Shown: positions 8,177 to 16,837 of the stretch, piece by piece | Numbering within the stretch: the stretch's first letter is position 1 | Layout of the letters: every line of letters begins with the position of its first letter | Assembly (NCBI GenBank): GCA_964649195.1 | Contig: CAZYPK010000014.1 | Location: 1 to 53,583 of the forward strand | Reading direction: 5' to 3' | DNA from: JTS-RE9 sp964649195 | GTDB lineage: Bacteria > Planctomycetota > Phycisphaerae > Phycisphaerales > Phycisphaeraceae | DNA length: 53,583 bases | Made by a program: the position numbers and the translations under genes | Notes under the pieces: generated by a model | Databases searched by the model: none | What the model saw: the letters and a program-made list of their open reading frames with translations, nothing else | Told to the model about the DNA's origin: nothing

Positions 8177-10213
8177 TCAGTCGTCGTCGGGGGTCAACAC
8201 GTCATCGAACATTTCTTCATCACTGATGCCGGCATTGAGGGTCATCGGTTTCACGACATCCGCCACCGTTTCACCGGGTGAGGCGGTTTTGATCGGCGCC
8301 GCCGCCGCCAGATGCGTTTCGACCAGCGTGGCTTCAAAAACAGAAAGCACTTCCTGGACCAGCGGCAGCGCCAGCGCCTCTTCGCGCTCGGTGCGCATCG
8401 ACCGGGATGAGGGGGCGACATCGGCTCCGGGTGATTGATCTGACGCATCGGCGCCGTTGATGGCGCCGGCGGCTTCGACTTCGATTCGCACCGGCCGGCC
8501 CAGCACGCGCTTGAAAAGATCGGCCAGTTGCTCGCGCTGACGATCGGCGGCGATGAACTTGTGCATGTCGCGCTTGCCCGGCAGCAGCGACACCACCGCC
8601 GTGCGATCATCCAGGCGGGCCAGCGAAAGCGACTGCACCCACGACAGCGAAAACTTCCCCGCCACATGGCCAAGCACCGAGGCCCATACCTCGCGCGGCG
8701 AAGCGCCACTCACCGCCGGCATGCCGCGGCCCGGCGCAGCCTCGCTGATCGTCGCAACCCCTTCACGCATGGAATCGCCTGTTTCAGCCGGTGTTTCCTG
8801 CAAGGTTTCAGCGGCAGGAGCAGGAGCAGGAGCGGAAGTCCGCTGCGATGACAGGGGCGGCAACACTGGCCGCGAAGCGGGAGCAACCGACCGTGCCGCT
8901 TCAACGGCGGGCGGTTGACTCGAAGCTACTTTTTTTTTTAGGTCCGCGCTCCCGGTGCCGCCGCCCCCTCCGGCGGCAAGCAGCGCCGCGACATCGGCCA
9001 TCTTTTCCGACAGCGCCAGCCGCACCACGGTGGCATCGAGCAGGGCCCGCGGGTTGGAGCTGCTCTTGCCGGCCCGCTGAAGGTTTTCGCACAGGGCGAT
9101 CATGTGTACGAGGCCGGCGGCATCAAACCGCCCCGCCTGCGTCGCGGCGGTCTTGCGGGCTTCATCGGCCAGCTCGACCAGCTCGCTGTCTGGGCCGCAG
9201 GCGGAGATGAGCATGAGCTGGCGCAGCCGCTCGATGAGCACTTCGACAAGCTGATCCTCACTGATCCCCTTTTCGAGAATCGCGGCGGTTCGGCGAAGCG
9301 ATTCGCCCACATCCCCGGCTGCCAGTCCATCGACGAGGTTGATGATCAGCTCCGGCGCGGGCAGGCCGAGCATGGTTTCGAGCACCTGCGGCGTCAGCGG
9401 CGATTCACCGGTGGAGATCAGGCGATCCAACAGCGACAGCGCATCGCGCATCGAGCCGTTGCCCAGCCGCGCCAGTTGCCAGAGCACATCATCGGAGGCT
9501 TCGACATTTTCCTGCCTGAGCACATCGCGCAGATGGTCGGCGATCTTCGCGGTGGGAATGTTGCGGAAGTCGAACCGCTGGCAGCGCGACTGAATCGTCG
9601 CGGGCACCTTGTGCGACTCGGTGGTGCAGAGGATGAACTTCACATGCGGCGGCGGCTCCTCCATGGTTTTAAGCAGCGCGTTGAACGCGGCGGTGGAGAG
9701 CATGTGAACTTCGTCGATGATGTAGATTTTGTAGAGCGCGTTGCCGGTGGGCGCCAGGCCTGAGTTGGCGATGAGCTGGCGCGCCTGCTCGACGCCGTTG
9801 TTGGAGGCGCCGTCGATCTCGACGACGTTGAGGTCGCCGCCGGCCATGATGGCGGCGGCCATGCGCTCCTGCACATCGATGGGCGGGTAGTCGTGGGAAT
9901 CGTCGGTGTCGTTACCCCGACGGCTCGAAGACTCGCCATCGGGCTTGGGTTTTGATTTTTTCTTTTTGCCTTCGTCCGAGGAAATCAATCCGGGCTTGGG
10001 GCAGCCGGGGATGGTGTCGGGTGCGTTGAGGGCGCGGGCGAAGAGTCGGGCGGTGGTGGTTTTGCCGACGCCGCGCGTGCCGGTGAAGAGGTAGGCATGG
10101 GCGACGCGGCCCTGGGCGATGGCGTTAAGCAACGTCCTGGCGACGGATTCCTGACCGATCACCTCATCGAAGGTGTTGGAGCGGTATCGTCTTGCCAGGA
10201 CGGTGTAGGACAT
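8177..10213 (-). CDS. dnaX: DNA polymerase III subunit gamma/tau
   Basis: 678 residues from the ATG at 10213 (MSYTVLARRYR, the standard DnaX start). A longer frame begins at 10348, but its first 45 codons are repeat array and SRP RNA. DnaX is the ATPase of the clamp loader. Walker A is GTRGVGKTT (about 45-53), Walker B is IIDEVHML and a sensor region follows in TTESHK. The usual four-Cys zinc module after Walker A is reduced to a single Cys in IPGCPKPG, followed by a Lys/Ser/Asp-rich insert that contains a genomic repeat. A Pro/Ala-rich linker from about 450 leads to a variable C-terminal tau region. An A10 run at codons near 427 could yield a shorter gamma form. Part of an ffs-dnaX-ebfC cluster. 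Confidence 0.95.
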   Translation of the reverse strand: MSYTVLARRYRSNTFDEVIGQESVARTLLNAIAQGRVAHAYLFTGTRGVGKTTTARLFARALNAPDTIPGCPKPGLISSDEGKKKKSKPKPDGESSSRRGNDTDDSHDYPPIDVQERMAAAIMAGGDLNVVEIDGASNNGVEQARQLIANSGLAPTGNALYKIYIIDEVHMLSTAAFNALLKTMEEPPPHVKFILCTTESHKVPATIQSRCQRFDFRNIPTAKIADHLRDVLRQENVEASDDVLWQLARLGNGSMRDALSLLDRLISTGESPLTPQVLETMLGLPAPELIINLVDGLAAGDVGESLRRTAAILEKGISEDQLVEVLIERLRQLMLISACGPDSELVELADEARKTAATQAGRFDAAGLVHMIALCENLQRAGKSSSNPRALLDATVVRLALSEKMADVAALLAAGGGGGTGSADLKKKVASSQPPAVEAARSVAPASRPVLPPLSSQRTSAPAPAPAAETLQETPAETGDSMREGVATISEAAPGRGMPAVSGASPREVWASVLGHVAGKFSLSWVQSLSLARLDDRTAVVSLLPGKRDMHKFIAADRQREQLADLFKRVLGRPVRIEVEAAGAINGADASDQSPGADVAPSSRSMRTEREEALALPLVQEVLSVFEATLVETHLAAAAPIKTASPGETVADVVKPMTLNAGISDEEMFDDVLTPDDD
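8930..8953 (-). promoter_or_regulatory. Predicted slippery site for gamma/tau production in dnaX
   Basis: On the dnaX strand a GGGAG (8953-8949) is followed by nine bases and then ten A residues (8939-8930). In frame the run is read CTA AAA AAA AAA GTA. Gain of one A, or a -1 ribosomal shift, gives nine more residues (SSFESTARR) and a stop at 8901; loss of one A gives an immediate TAG. Both shifts would end the protein near residue 427-436, as in E. coli gamma (431 residues). Known precedents are E. coli dnaX (ribosomal -1 shift at A AAA AAG with an internal Shine-Dalgarno 10 bases before) and Thermus dnaX (transcriptional slippage on an A run). Confidence 0.7.
9914..9949. repeat. Family C repeat arm inside dnaX
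   Basis: About 36 bp closely match the right arm of the inverted repeat at 4608-4642 (ACCCCGACGGCTCG ... CGCCATCGGGCTT). They lie in frame in dnaX and encode part of the KPKPDGESSSRRGN segment that sits where the zinc module normally is. Confidence 0.8.
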
Positions 10214-10214
10214 G

Positions 10215-10328
10215 AAAAGCCGGGTGTCGGGTTTCGGGTGTCGGGTGTCGGGTGTCGGGTTTCGGTTCAAAACAAAAGCATATCCATGCTTCGAGCCGAC
10301 ACCCGACACCCGAAGCCCGATACCCGCT
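10215..10328. repeat. Facing heptamer arrays (GTGTCGG / CCGACAC)
   Basis: At 10222-10264 there are about six 7-bp units GTGTCGG or GTTTCGG. At 10297-10326 the complementary units (CCGACAC, CCGAAGC, CCGATAC) follow, so the arrays can form an imperfect hairpin. The element lies between ffs and the dnaX start, and probably forms part of the dnaX leader. Confidence 0.8.
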
Positions 10329-10332
10329 CTTT

Positions 10333-10464
10333 TCGACCGCGCGTGCAAACGGGCAGGACACCGGCAGCACCGGGCAAGCGACGCTTAGGGCTGCTCCGGT
10401 CAAGGCCTGACCCGGTTCACGAGCCCACCCGCGCACCGGGCCCACCCGTTTGCTCGCGCGGTCG
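10333..10464 (-). ncRNA. ffs: Bacterial small signal recognition particle RNA (4.5S type)
   Basis: The minus strand folds into one long hairpin: the 5' end CCGCGCGAGCAAACGGG pairs with the 3' end CCCGTTTGCACGCGCGG, extended by TCGA on both sides. The apex holds the conserved SRP motif GTGAACCGGGTCAGG then, after ten bases, AGCAGCCCTAAGCG. It is about 125-132 nt, slightly longer than E. coli 4.5S RNA (114 nt). The product binds Ffh and targets membrane and secreted proteins. The apical sequence between CAGG and AGCAG is CCTTGACCGG, closing as a CC/GG stem with a six-base loop rather than a GNRA tetraloop. It lies upstream of dnaX on the same strand, as in Firmicutes. Confidence 0.92.
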
Positions 10465-10584
10465 AATCGAGGTCCGAATCATAGCAAACCATTTCACGCT
10501 TGGCGAATGCACCGGCAAGGCTTATCCTTGAGGCATTCATCCGCATTCATTCATACCGTTTTCCGCTTCGAGAAGGTTCACATC

Positions 10585-11820
10585 ATGATTCTCTTCATCC
10601 TGCGCGGGGTGTTCGTCGTGCTGGCCGCATCGGTGGCGATGCTCTACATCCTCGGCGCCCAGCAAGGCCTGGGGGCGTCGGTGACCAACGTCCTGATCAT
10701 GCTCATGGCCACGCTGGGCGTCTCCGCCATCGTCATCGCCACGGATGTTTACACCCCTCGCAAAAAACTCTCCGCCATCTCCGGCGTCTTCCTCGGACTC
10801 GTCGCCGGCCTGCTCGCCGCCTACGCCGTCTCATTCGTCGTCGATCTCATCGGCATCATCATCCTCCCCGACCAGGTGCCCAAGGCCAACGCCACCCCCG
10901 AAGAACTCCAGAAACTCACCCTCACCCAGCAACGCTCCATCGCCATCAGCCAGATCCTCCAGGGCATCAAGGTCTTCATCGGCCTGGTCACCTGCTACAT
11001 CGGCATCTCCCTCGTGCTTCAGACCAAGGATGACTTCCGCTTCGTCATTCCCTACGTCGAGTTCGCCAAGCAGATTCGCGGCAACCGGCCCACGCTGCTG
11101 GACACGAGCATCATCATCGATGGCCGCATCCTCGACATCGTGGCCACGCACATCCTCCAGGGCGCGGTGGTCGTGCCTCGCTTCGTGCTTCACGAGTTGC
11201 AACTGGTCGCCGACTCGGCGGACAAGCTCAAGCGCTCGCGCGGCAGGCGCGGGCTGGACATCCTCCAGAAACTGCAAGGCAGCAAGGCCGTCGAAGTGCT
11301 CATGGAGGACGCCGAGGCCGAGGGCGCCAATGTCGATCAGAAACTGGTCTCGCTGGCGCTGACCATGAAGGCCAGGCTGATGACCAACGACTTCAACCTG
11401 AAAAAGGTCGCGGAACTGCGCGGCGTGGAGATCATCAACCTCAACGATCTGGCGGCGGCGCTGCGGCCGGTCGTGCTGCCGGGCGAACGCATGACCGTGC
11501 GCATCCAAAAACAGGGCGAAGGCCCGGGCCAGGGCGTGGGCTACCTCGACGACGGCACGATGGTGGTCGTGGAGAACGCCAGGCAGCGCGTGGGCGATGT
11601 GATCGAGTTCAGCGTGACGAGCAACTACCAGACCAGCGCCGGGCGGATGATCTTCGGCTCGATGGAAGGCGAAGGCGCGGCGACGGGCGGAGGCAGACCC
11701 GCGCTGCCGCCGGACAACGAGCGGAATGATGATGAAGGCGACAGGCCAAGCCATGAACCGCCGCGAAACCCAAGACCGGGCAACGGCGGCGGCGGCAGAA
11801 ACCCCAGGCGCAATGGATGA
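10585..11820 (+). CDS. PIN/TRAM domain membrane protein (YacL family)
   Basis: 411 residues from the ATG at 10585, which follows AGAAGG by eight bases and starts directly with a membrane helix; the longer frame from 10450 is not credible. Four hydrophobic segments lie at about 1-24, 32-52, 62-100 and 130-150. A PIN nuclease-like domain follows (LLDTSIIIDGRI, LHELQ, TNDFNL give the acidic residues), then a TRAM domain around 305-365, the layout of B. subtilis YacL. It is probably a membrane-anchored ribonuclease or RNA-binding protein. The last 50 residues are Gly/Arg/Asn-rich and disordered, which fits RNA contact. It is divergent from ffs-dnaX. Confidence 0.88.
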   Translation: MILFILRGVFVVLAASVAMLYILGAQQGLGASVTNVLIMLMATLGVSAIVIATDVYTPRKKLSAISGVFLGLVAGLLAAYAVSFVVDLIGIIILPDQVPKANATPEELQKLTLTQQRSIAISQILQGIKVFIGLVTCYIGISLVLQTKDDFRFVIPYVEFAKQIRGNRPTLLDTSIIIDGRILDIVATHILQGAVVVPRFVLHELQLVADSADKLKRSRGRRGLDILQKLQGSKAVEVLMEDAEAEGANVDQKLVSLALTMKARLMTNDFNLKKVAELRGVEIINLNDLAAALRPVVLPGERMTVRIQKQGEGPGQGVGYLDDGTMVVVENARQRVGDVIEFSVTSNYQTSAGRMIFGSMEGEGAATGGGRPALPPDNERNDDEGDRPSHEPPRNPRPGNGGGGRNPRRNG

Positions 11821-11822
11821 TA

Positions 11823-11848
11823 TTTAGCCGTTCGCCTCGGCGAACGGC
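11823..11848. terminator. Palindrome TTTAGCCGTTCGCC, copy 1
   Basis: Stem GCCGTTCGCC-TC-GGCGAACGGC preceded by TTTA, three bases after the PIN/TRAM stop. An identical 26-bp sequence lies at 12461-12486, so the two bracket the Uma2 gene. It probably terminates both convergent genes. Confidence 0.75.
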
Positions 11849-11858
11849 GTCACCGCGC

Positions 11859-12419
11859 TCATCCGAACATCCCGGCGATCTTCAAAAAATGTTTCGGAAA
11901 CGCCAGCGGCGCGATCCTGTCCCCGGCGCGATGCCGGGTGACTTTCACGTACTTGCCGCCGCGCGGCTGGCGATGCACCACCACTTCGTGACTGACCAGA
12001 TCGACCAGCCACATTTCAGCGATGCCCGCCTTCGCATAGAGAGGCACCTTGCGGTCGCGGTCGAGAAGCAGGGAAGAGTCGGCGACTTCGATGATGAGGA
12101 AAACATCCTTGGGGCCGGGCAGTTTGTGGCGGTAGAAGTCCTTGCGGGGGCGAAGCAGCGCGATGTCGGGCTGCGGTTGACTCAGATCATCCAGTTGAAT
12201 CGAACCTTGTGTGCGGACGATGGCTTCCTGTGCGGAAAGTTCATTGCAATAGGCACTGAGAAAATCGACCTCTGAATTGTGTTCCGGTCCGATGGGTGCC
12301 ATATCAATGATCTCCCCGTCGAGCAGTTCCACGCGGTCGTCCCTGGTCAGAACCCCGGCGCGGATCATCTGCCCGTATTCAGCGGTGGTGAATCGATGAG
12401 TGGTCGTGAAGGTGGACAT
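11859..12419 (-). CDS. Uma2 family (DUF820) PD-(D/E)XK endonuclease-like protein
   Basis: 186 residues from the ATG at 12419 (MSTFTTTHRFTTAEYGQM). Uma2 motifs are present: RVELLDGEIIDMAPIGPEH near 30-47, QPDIALLRP around 95, and VFLIIEVADSSLLLDRDRK, whose Asp, Glu and Asp/Lys line up with the predicted PD-(D/E)XK site. The C-terminal YAKAGIAEMWLVDL is also typical. Uma2 genes are very numerous in cyanobacteria and planctomycetes; their role is unproven, though nuclease activity is predicted. The gene is isolated and bracketed by two identical palindromes. The ORF can be read from 12461, but the extra codons overlap the promoter. Confidence 0.9.
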   Translation of the reverse strand: MSTFTTTHRFTTAEYGQMIRAGVLTRDDRVELLDGEIIDMAPIGPEHNSEVDFLSAYCNELSAQEAIVRTQGSIQLDDLSQPQPDIALLRPRKDFYRHKLPGPKDVFLIIEVADSSLLLDRDRKVPLYAKAGIAEMWLVDLVSHEVVVHRQPRGGKYVKVTRHRAGDRIAPLAFPKHFLKIAGMFG

Positions 12420-12455
12420 GACCGGATTATAGGCACGGACAAAGGAGTGTGAAAA
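12420..12455 (-). promoter_or_regulatory. Predicted promoter of the Uma2 gene, leaderless
   Basis: On the minus strand TTTTCA (12455-12450) is followed after 18 bases by a perfect TATAAT (12431-12426). The ATG at 12419 lies six bases after it, so the transcript would start at or next to the start codon. No Shine-Dalgarno site is seen. Confidence 0.55.
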
Positions 12456-12460
12456 CTCCA

Positions 12461-12486
12461 TTTAGCCGTTCGCCTCGGCGAACGGC
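12461..12486. terminator. Palindrome TTTAGCCGTTCGCC, copy 2
   Basis: Identical to the copy at 11823. It lies just after the stop of the zinc-ribbon membrane protein gene on the minus strand and just upstream of the Uma2 promoter, so it probably terminates the upstream gene. Confidence 0.7.
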
Positions 12487-12493
12487 ATCCATC

Positions 12494-12952
12494 TCACAAA
12501 TAAGCCCGACGATTGGCGATCAGCGCCAGCAGCGTGAAGGTGAACGCAATGACCGCCTGCAAACGCACCGGCAATCGTGCGAACTGCCGTCTGCCTGTCG
12601 GCAAAACAACCAAAAGCGGAGCCTGCGCATACCAGAAGAGGCGCGATGCCCATCCCCAGGGCGGCGATCCGATCACGGATCCATAATATGGCGCCCCTTC
12701 ATAATTGATCATGGCAGCCCAGTATCCCAGGCTTTCAAACAAGCACGATGCCACCGCCGCGAGAGTGATCACGAACGGCCAAATGGGACGATCACGTTTG
12801 ACGAGGTGCCCAATCGCGAACGCCTTCCCGCATTCGGGGCACTGAAGCTGCGACACATTGCGAAGGTTGTAGGAACAGTGCGGGCAAGGCAGGTCATGTT
12901 CGCGCAGATACGCCAGCAGGTCACGATCAGGTTTCGCCTCTGTATCCGTCAT
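12494..12952 (-). CDS. Zinc-ribbon membrane protein, unknown
   Basis: 152 residues. The N-terminus carries a zinc ribbon (CPHCSYNL then CPECG, about 23-41) of a kind very common in planctomycete membrane proteins. Two or three hydrophobic segments follow, about 58-80, 100-120 and 130-147. The ribbon probably faces the cytoplasm. No catalytic motif is seen. It starts 24 bp after sucD on the same strand and might be cotranscribed with it, although no functional link is evident. Confidence 0.75.
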   Translation of the reverse strand: MTDTEAKPDRDLLAYLREHDLPCPHCSYNLRNVSQLQCPECGKAFAIGHLVKRDRPIWPFVITLAAVASCLFESLGYWAAMINYEGAPYYGSVIGSPPWGWASRLFWYAQAPLLVVLPTGRRQFARLPVRLQAVIAFTFTLLALIANRRAYL

Positions 12953-12976
12953 GGGTTGGTGTGATGTCGAAGGACT

Positions 12977-13921
<945 letters not shown>

Positions 13922-13986
13922 GGTGGGCACAGGATAGCGGGAGTGCGCCGGTGCGACAACGCGGGATAAGAGTGAGGGATAAGAGC

Positions 13987-14218
13987 GAGCCGCGACTCAA
14001 CGAGTCGCGGACGTGAACGGCCTGAAGGAACGTCCGTCGCGCGATGGATGAACAACATTCGTCGCGCGACAGCAACCAAGGCGCAACGGATGAGCGGCAC
14101 GCGCCCGGTGGTCACATGACGGCGAATGCGATGCCTGGTGTTTTCGAGTTCCACCGCCGAAGGTGTGCTTCACCGCCCGTGAGGCTGCTCATCTCCGCGA
14201 CGTGTCACGTCGCGGCTC
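13987..14218. repeat. Family A element, copy 2
   Basis: Both hairpin ends are conserved: CCGCGACTC-AAC-GAGTCGCGG on the left and CCGCGACGT-GTC-ACGTCGCGG on the right, each with GAG/CTC outside. The interior differs from the other copies after the CCTGAAGG block and is about 50 bp longer, with its own inverted TCGCGCGA words. It lies in the 367-bp gap upstream of sucD; nothing else is seen there. Confidence 0.8.
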
Positions 14219-14288
14219 GGATGATCCAATCGCATTTTGAGACATGGCCTGATCGGGATGCGCATCACAGGGGGCTTGACGCCGGCCA

Positions 14289-16166
14289 TCACCTTCGCCG
14301 CAGCGTCGCGATCGAGGCTTCCAGCAGCTTTCGATCCTGCATATACCGCTCCGGCCTCATGCCGGCCTGGAAGTGAATGATGTGATCCTGCTCCACCGCG
14401 AAAACGTGGAACATCGCCAATCCCTGGGGATTGACGTTTCCGCCTTCGGGCATGAAGCGGAGGAAGGTGAGGTTGTTGCGATCGAATCGACGCCCTTCGC
14501 GATGATTCATGTTCATCGGCACGCCATCGCGAGTGAACTGAACCATCCAACCGTCGGAGGCAAAATAGCCGTCGAGCGATCGTCCCGGCTCGCGCCGATA
14601 GGTCAGCATCAGGATGGAATGTTCGCCGGGCCTGGCCCCCCGGGCTTCCCATCGGACGCCCTTGGGGTTGACGGGCAGCGCGTGGCGCACGAACCCCCTG
14701 GGCGGACGAAACTCGAAGGCCCCTTCCGCGACATAATCGCCAAGCAATGACACTTCCTGATCGGTATGCACAAACTTGCCGTCCGCCAGACTGTTGATAA
14801 CCGCTTCGCCCCGGATGCCTTCGACCTTTTTCAGTTCATGCCTGGGAGGGGTCGCCACCCGCGGCGGGCGCTGCTGAGGGGGAATGGGGGGAACCACCGG
14901 CGGGGGCGGGGGCTGTTGAGGGGGCCGTTGGGGGATCGGCGGCAACGGCGATGAAGCCCGCTGTTTCTCTCGATCCTGCCGCAACCTCCAGGCGTCGTAG
15001 TCGGCCTTTTCTTTCTCCCCTTGCCGTTTCGCCTTCATAAAAGCCAGATCGCGCTCTCGATTCTCCAGTCCCTCCATGGCGGCATCCGGGGATGGATACG
15101 AGTTGTGCAGTGACGCCAACGCCCCTATCCCGAACGAGACGAATCCCGACCCCAAGATGCCGATCAGCGCCATCCGCACCGCCGGACGACCGAAGAAGAG
15201 GCAGTAGGCCGAGTAAGGCGTGAAAAAAAAGAAGGCCAGCAACCGCAACACCCCATCCTCCATGAGGATCATCGCCGCGCCCCACAGGGTCACGAGAACA
15301 ACGATGCCCAGCGCAATCCAGTCCATCGCCTGCAGGAACACCGATTCGGCGCCGTGATACGCCCATGGCCACAACAGGATGAATGCCGCCGCACACCACA
15401 GATAAAAGGTGGTGAACACCGTGAAGGACTTGACGGAGTCGGGAAAGCTGAAGAACCGCCCCCATCCGCGAATCAGCCAGGCAAGGCTCGTCAATACACT
15501 GAACACTATGATCGAGTACCCCGCCTTGACGTACTCGGGATCTTCTGACAACACTGTGAAAGTCATCTCAACTTGCTGTATGCCAAAGACGGGTGAAGGA
15601 TCGCCCCGGGGCTGAACGGACACATCCCTGATCGCTTTGCCGGCTTTCTGGTGGAGAACCCCAGCCACGACTCCGCAGACAATGGCCGGATGCAGGAATA
15701 TCCTGCTCAGAATTTCATAGCGCAGTTCGCGTGTGATCGATTGCAAGGTTGAAACGGATTTGTCCAAACCGGAACGCCTGCCGTCGGCGGTTTTCCCGAC
15801 GGCAGCCTCGCCGACGCCGCCGGTCCTCGATGTTCCCGGATACGCTCGATGCCTGGCGCCCCTGACCGACGGCCACGCCAGCCGGCTCATCTCCTCAAGC
15901 CTGGCCGCCTCCGCTTCCTCCTCCATGAGGGCCCGCTCCGCCAGATCGCTCGAAAGCTGCTTGAACTCTTTTCGATCCATCTCGCGGATCGTCGCCGGTG
16001 CATTCCGCTCCAGTTGATTCAGGGCATCGAGAAATGGATCGCCTTCCGTCGCCGGCTTCGACTGCACCGCGACCGGCTGACGACATTTCTTGCAGGTGAA
16101 AGCCATCCCCGCCTTGTCGTCAGGCACCCGGTAGCCGGCGCCGCAGGAACAGACAACCTCGATCAT
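14289..16166 (-). CDS. Zinc-ribbon multipass membrane protein with Pro-rich linker, unknown
   Basis: 625 residues from the ATG at 16166 (MIEVVCSCGAGYRVPDDKAG); the frame extends upstream to 16250 but the zinc ribbon is the natural N-terminus. CSCG and CKKC make an N-terminal zinc ribbon. A charged helical stretch (about 40-110) comes next, then a membrane region of five or so hydrophobic segments between about 190 and 370. A Lys/Glu-rich coiled coil (about 385-415) and a proline-rich linker (about 425-460) lead to a C-terminal globular domain of about 180 residues with many aromatic residues, probably a lipid- or polymer-associated fold. No family is recognised for that domain. The gene is followed by sucD via a repeat. 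Confidence 0.75.
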   Translation of the reverse strand: MIEVVCSCGAGYRVPDDKAGMAFTCKKCRQPVAVQSKPATEGDPFLDALNQLERNAPATIREMDRKEFKQLSSDLAERALMEEEAEAARLEEMSRLAWPSVRGARHRAYPGTSRTGGVGEAAVGKTADGRRSGLDKSVSTLQSITRELRYEILSRIFLHPAIVCGVVAGVLHQKAGKAIRDVSVQPRGDPSPVFGIQQVEMTFTVLSEDPEYVKAGYSIIVFSVLTSLAWLIRGWGRFFSFPDSVKSFTVFTTFYLWCAAAFILLWPWAYHGAESVFLQAMDWIALGIVVLVTLWGAAMILMEDGVLRLLAFFFFTPYSAYCLFFGRPAVRMALIGILGSGFVSFGIGALASLHNSYPSPDAAMEGLENRERDLAFMKAKRQGEKEKADYDAWRLRQDREKQRASSPLPPIPQRPPQQPPPPPVVPPIPPQQRPPRVATPPRHELKKVEGIRGEAVINSLADGKFVHTDQEVSLLGDYVAEGAFEFRPPRGFVRHALPVNPKGVRWEARGARPGEHSILMLTYRREPGRSLDGYFASDGWMVQFTRDGVPMNMNHREGRRFDRNNLTFLRFMPEGGNVNPQGLAMFHVFAVEQDHIIHFQAGMRPERYMQDRKLLEASIATLRRR

Positions 16167-16250
16167 GCCGGCTCTCCAAAAAAACATGGGAATGGCTTTG
16201 ATTATAACGTCCCCTCCCCGGTGACGCCCTGCGAAACCGAATTCACACAA

Positions 16251-16538
16251 TCACTGTCTGAGCATCATCGCCATTCCCAGCAGAATGATCATCGGCCCCC
16301 ACACGATGACCGGGATGAAGAAAAGGTCGTGGCGTTCACCCGCCGCATGACGCTTGTGCAAATAGGCGCCGACAACGGTGCAGATCACGCCGCTGATCAT
16401 GCAGCCAAAACCCGTGAATAACCGTCCATCCGGCCTCGCCGGATCAACCAACGCCTTGATGCCGATGCCGGCCACCACGCCAAGCGCGATGAAGAACAGG
16501 ACGATCAAACCCCAACCTCGCCAGATCAGGACAAACAT
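16251..16538 (-). CDS. Small membrane protein, unknown
   Basis: 95 residues with three hydrophobic segments: about 6-27, 39-58 and 73-93. The loop between them is short and basic (HKRHAAGERHD). It lies 84 bp upstream of the zinc-ribbon protein on the same strand and may be cotranscribed. No homologue is recognised. It is divergent from the small-protein/nucleotidyltransferase pair. Confidence 0.6.
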   Translation of the reverse strand: MFVLIWRGWGLIVLFFIALGVVAGIGIKALVDPARPDGRLFTGFGCMISGVICTVVGAYLHKRHAAGERHDLFFIPVIVWGPMIILLGMAMMLRQ

Positions 16539-16597
16539 GGGCTTCCGATTCCGAAAAGTGCAATGATTTGATTCTCCGAGGATAGAATGGAATCATC

Positions 16598-16837
16598 ATG
16601 AACACAAAAACCGTGGAATCCGTGCGGACGATGAATCCCCGACTCGCGGAGATTCTCCGCCGAAGAACGCCTGGAGAGCGGATGCGGAGCGCCTTGGAGG
16701 CGAACGAACTGGTCCGTTCGATGATCATGGGTACGCTTCGCGCGCGACACCCCGAATGGAATGACGCCCGGTTGCGCAAGGAACTGATTCGGAGGGTTCT
16801 CGGTGACGCAGCTCGAATTATTGAAGCACGCTTCTGA
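16598..16837 (+). CDS. Small helical protein paired with nucleotidyltransferase
   Basis: 79 residues. The C-terminal part (RARHPEWNDARLRKELIRRVLGD) matches a recurring small-protein motif: HP(E/D)W followed by an amphipathic helix. A similar sequence (HPDWNEEQVNAEVSQRLL) is found in the remnant at 17733. The gene overlaps the nucleotidyltransferase start by 35 bp, which suggests translational coupling and a two-component module, possibly toxin-antitoxin-like. The function is inferred from this arrangement only. The start could also be the Met at 16631. Confidence 0.65.
   Translation: MNTKTVESVRTMNPRLAEILRRRTPGERMRSALEANELVRSMIMGTLRARHPEWNDARLRKELIRRVLGDAARIIEARF

Noticed and set aside
10214..10348. 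N-terminal 45-residue extension of DnaX
   Set aside because: It is encoded by the heptamer arrays and the 3' end of the SRP RNA; the true DnaX start MSYTVLARR is at 10213.
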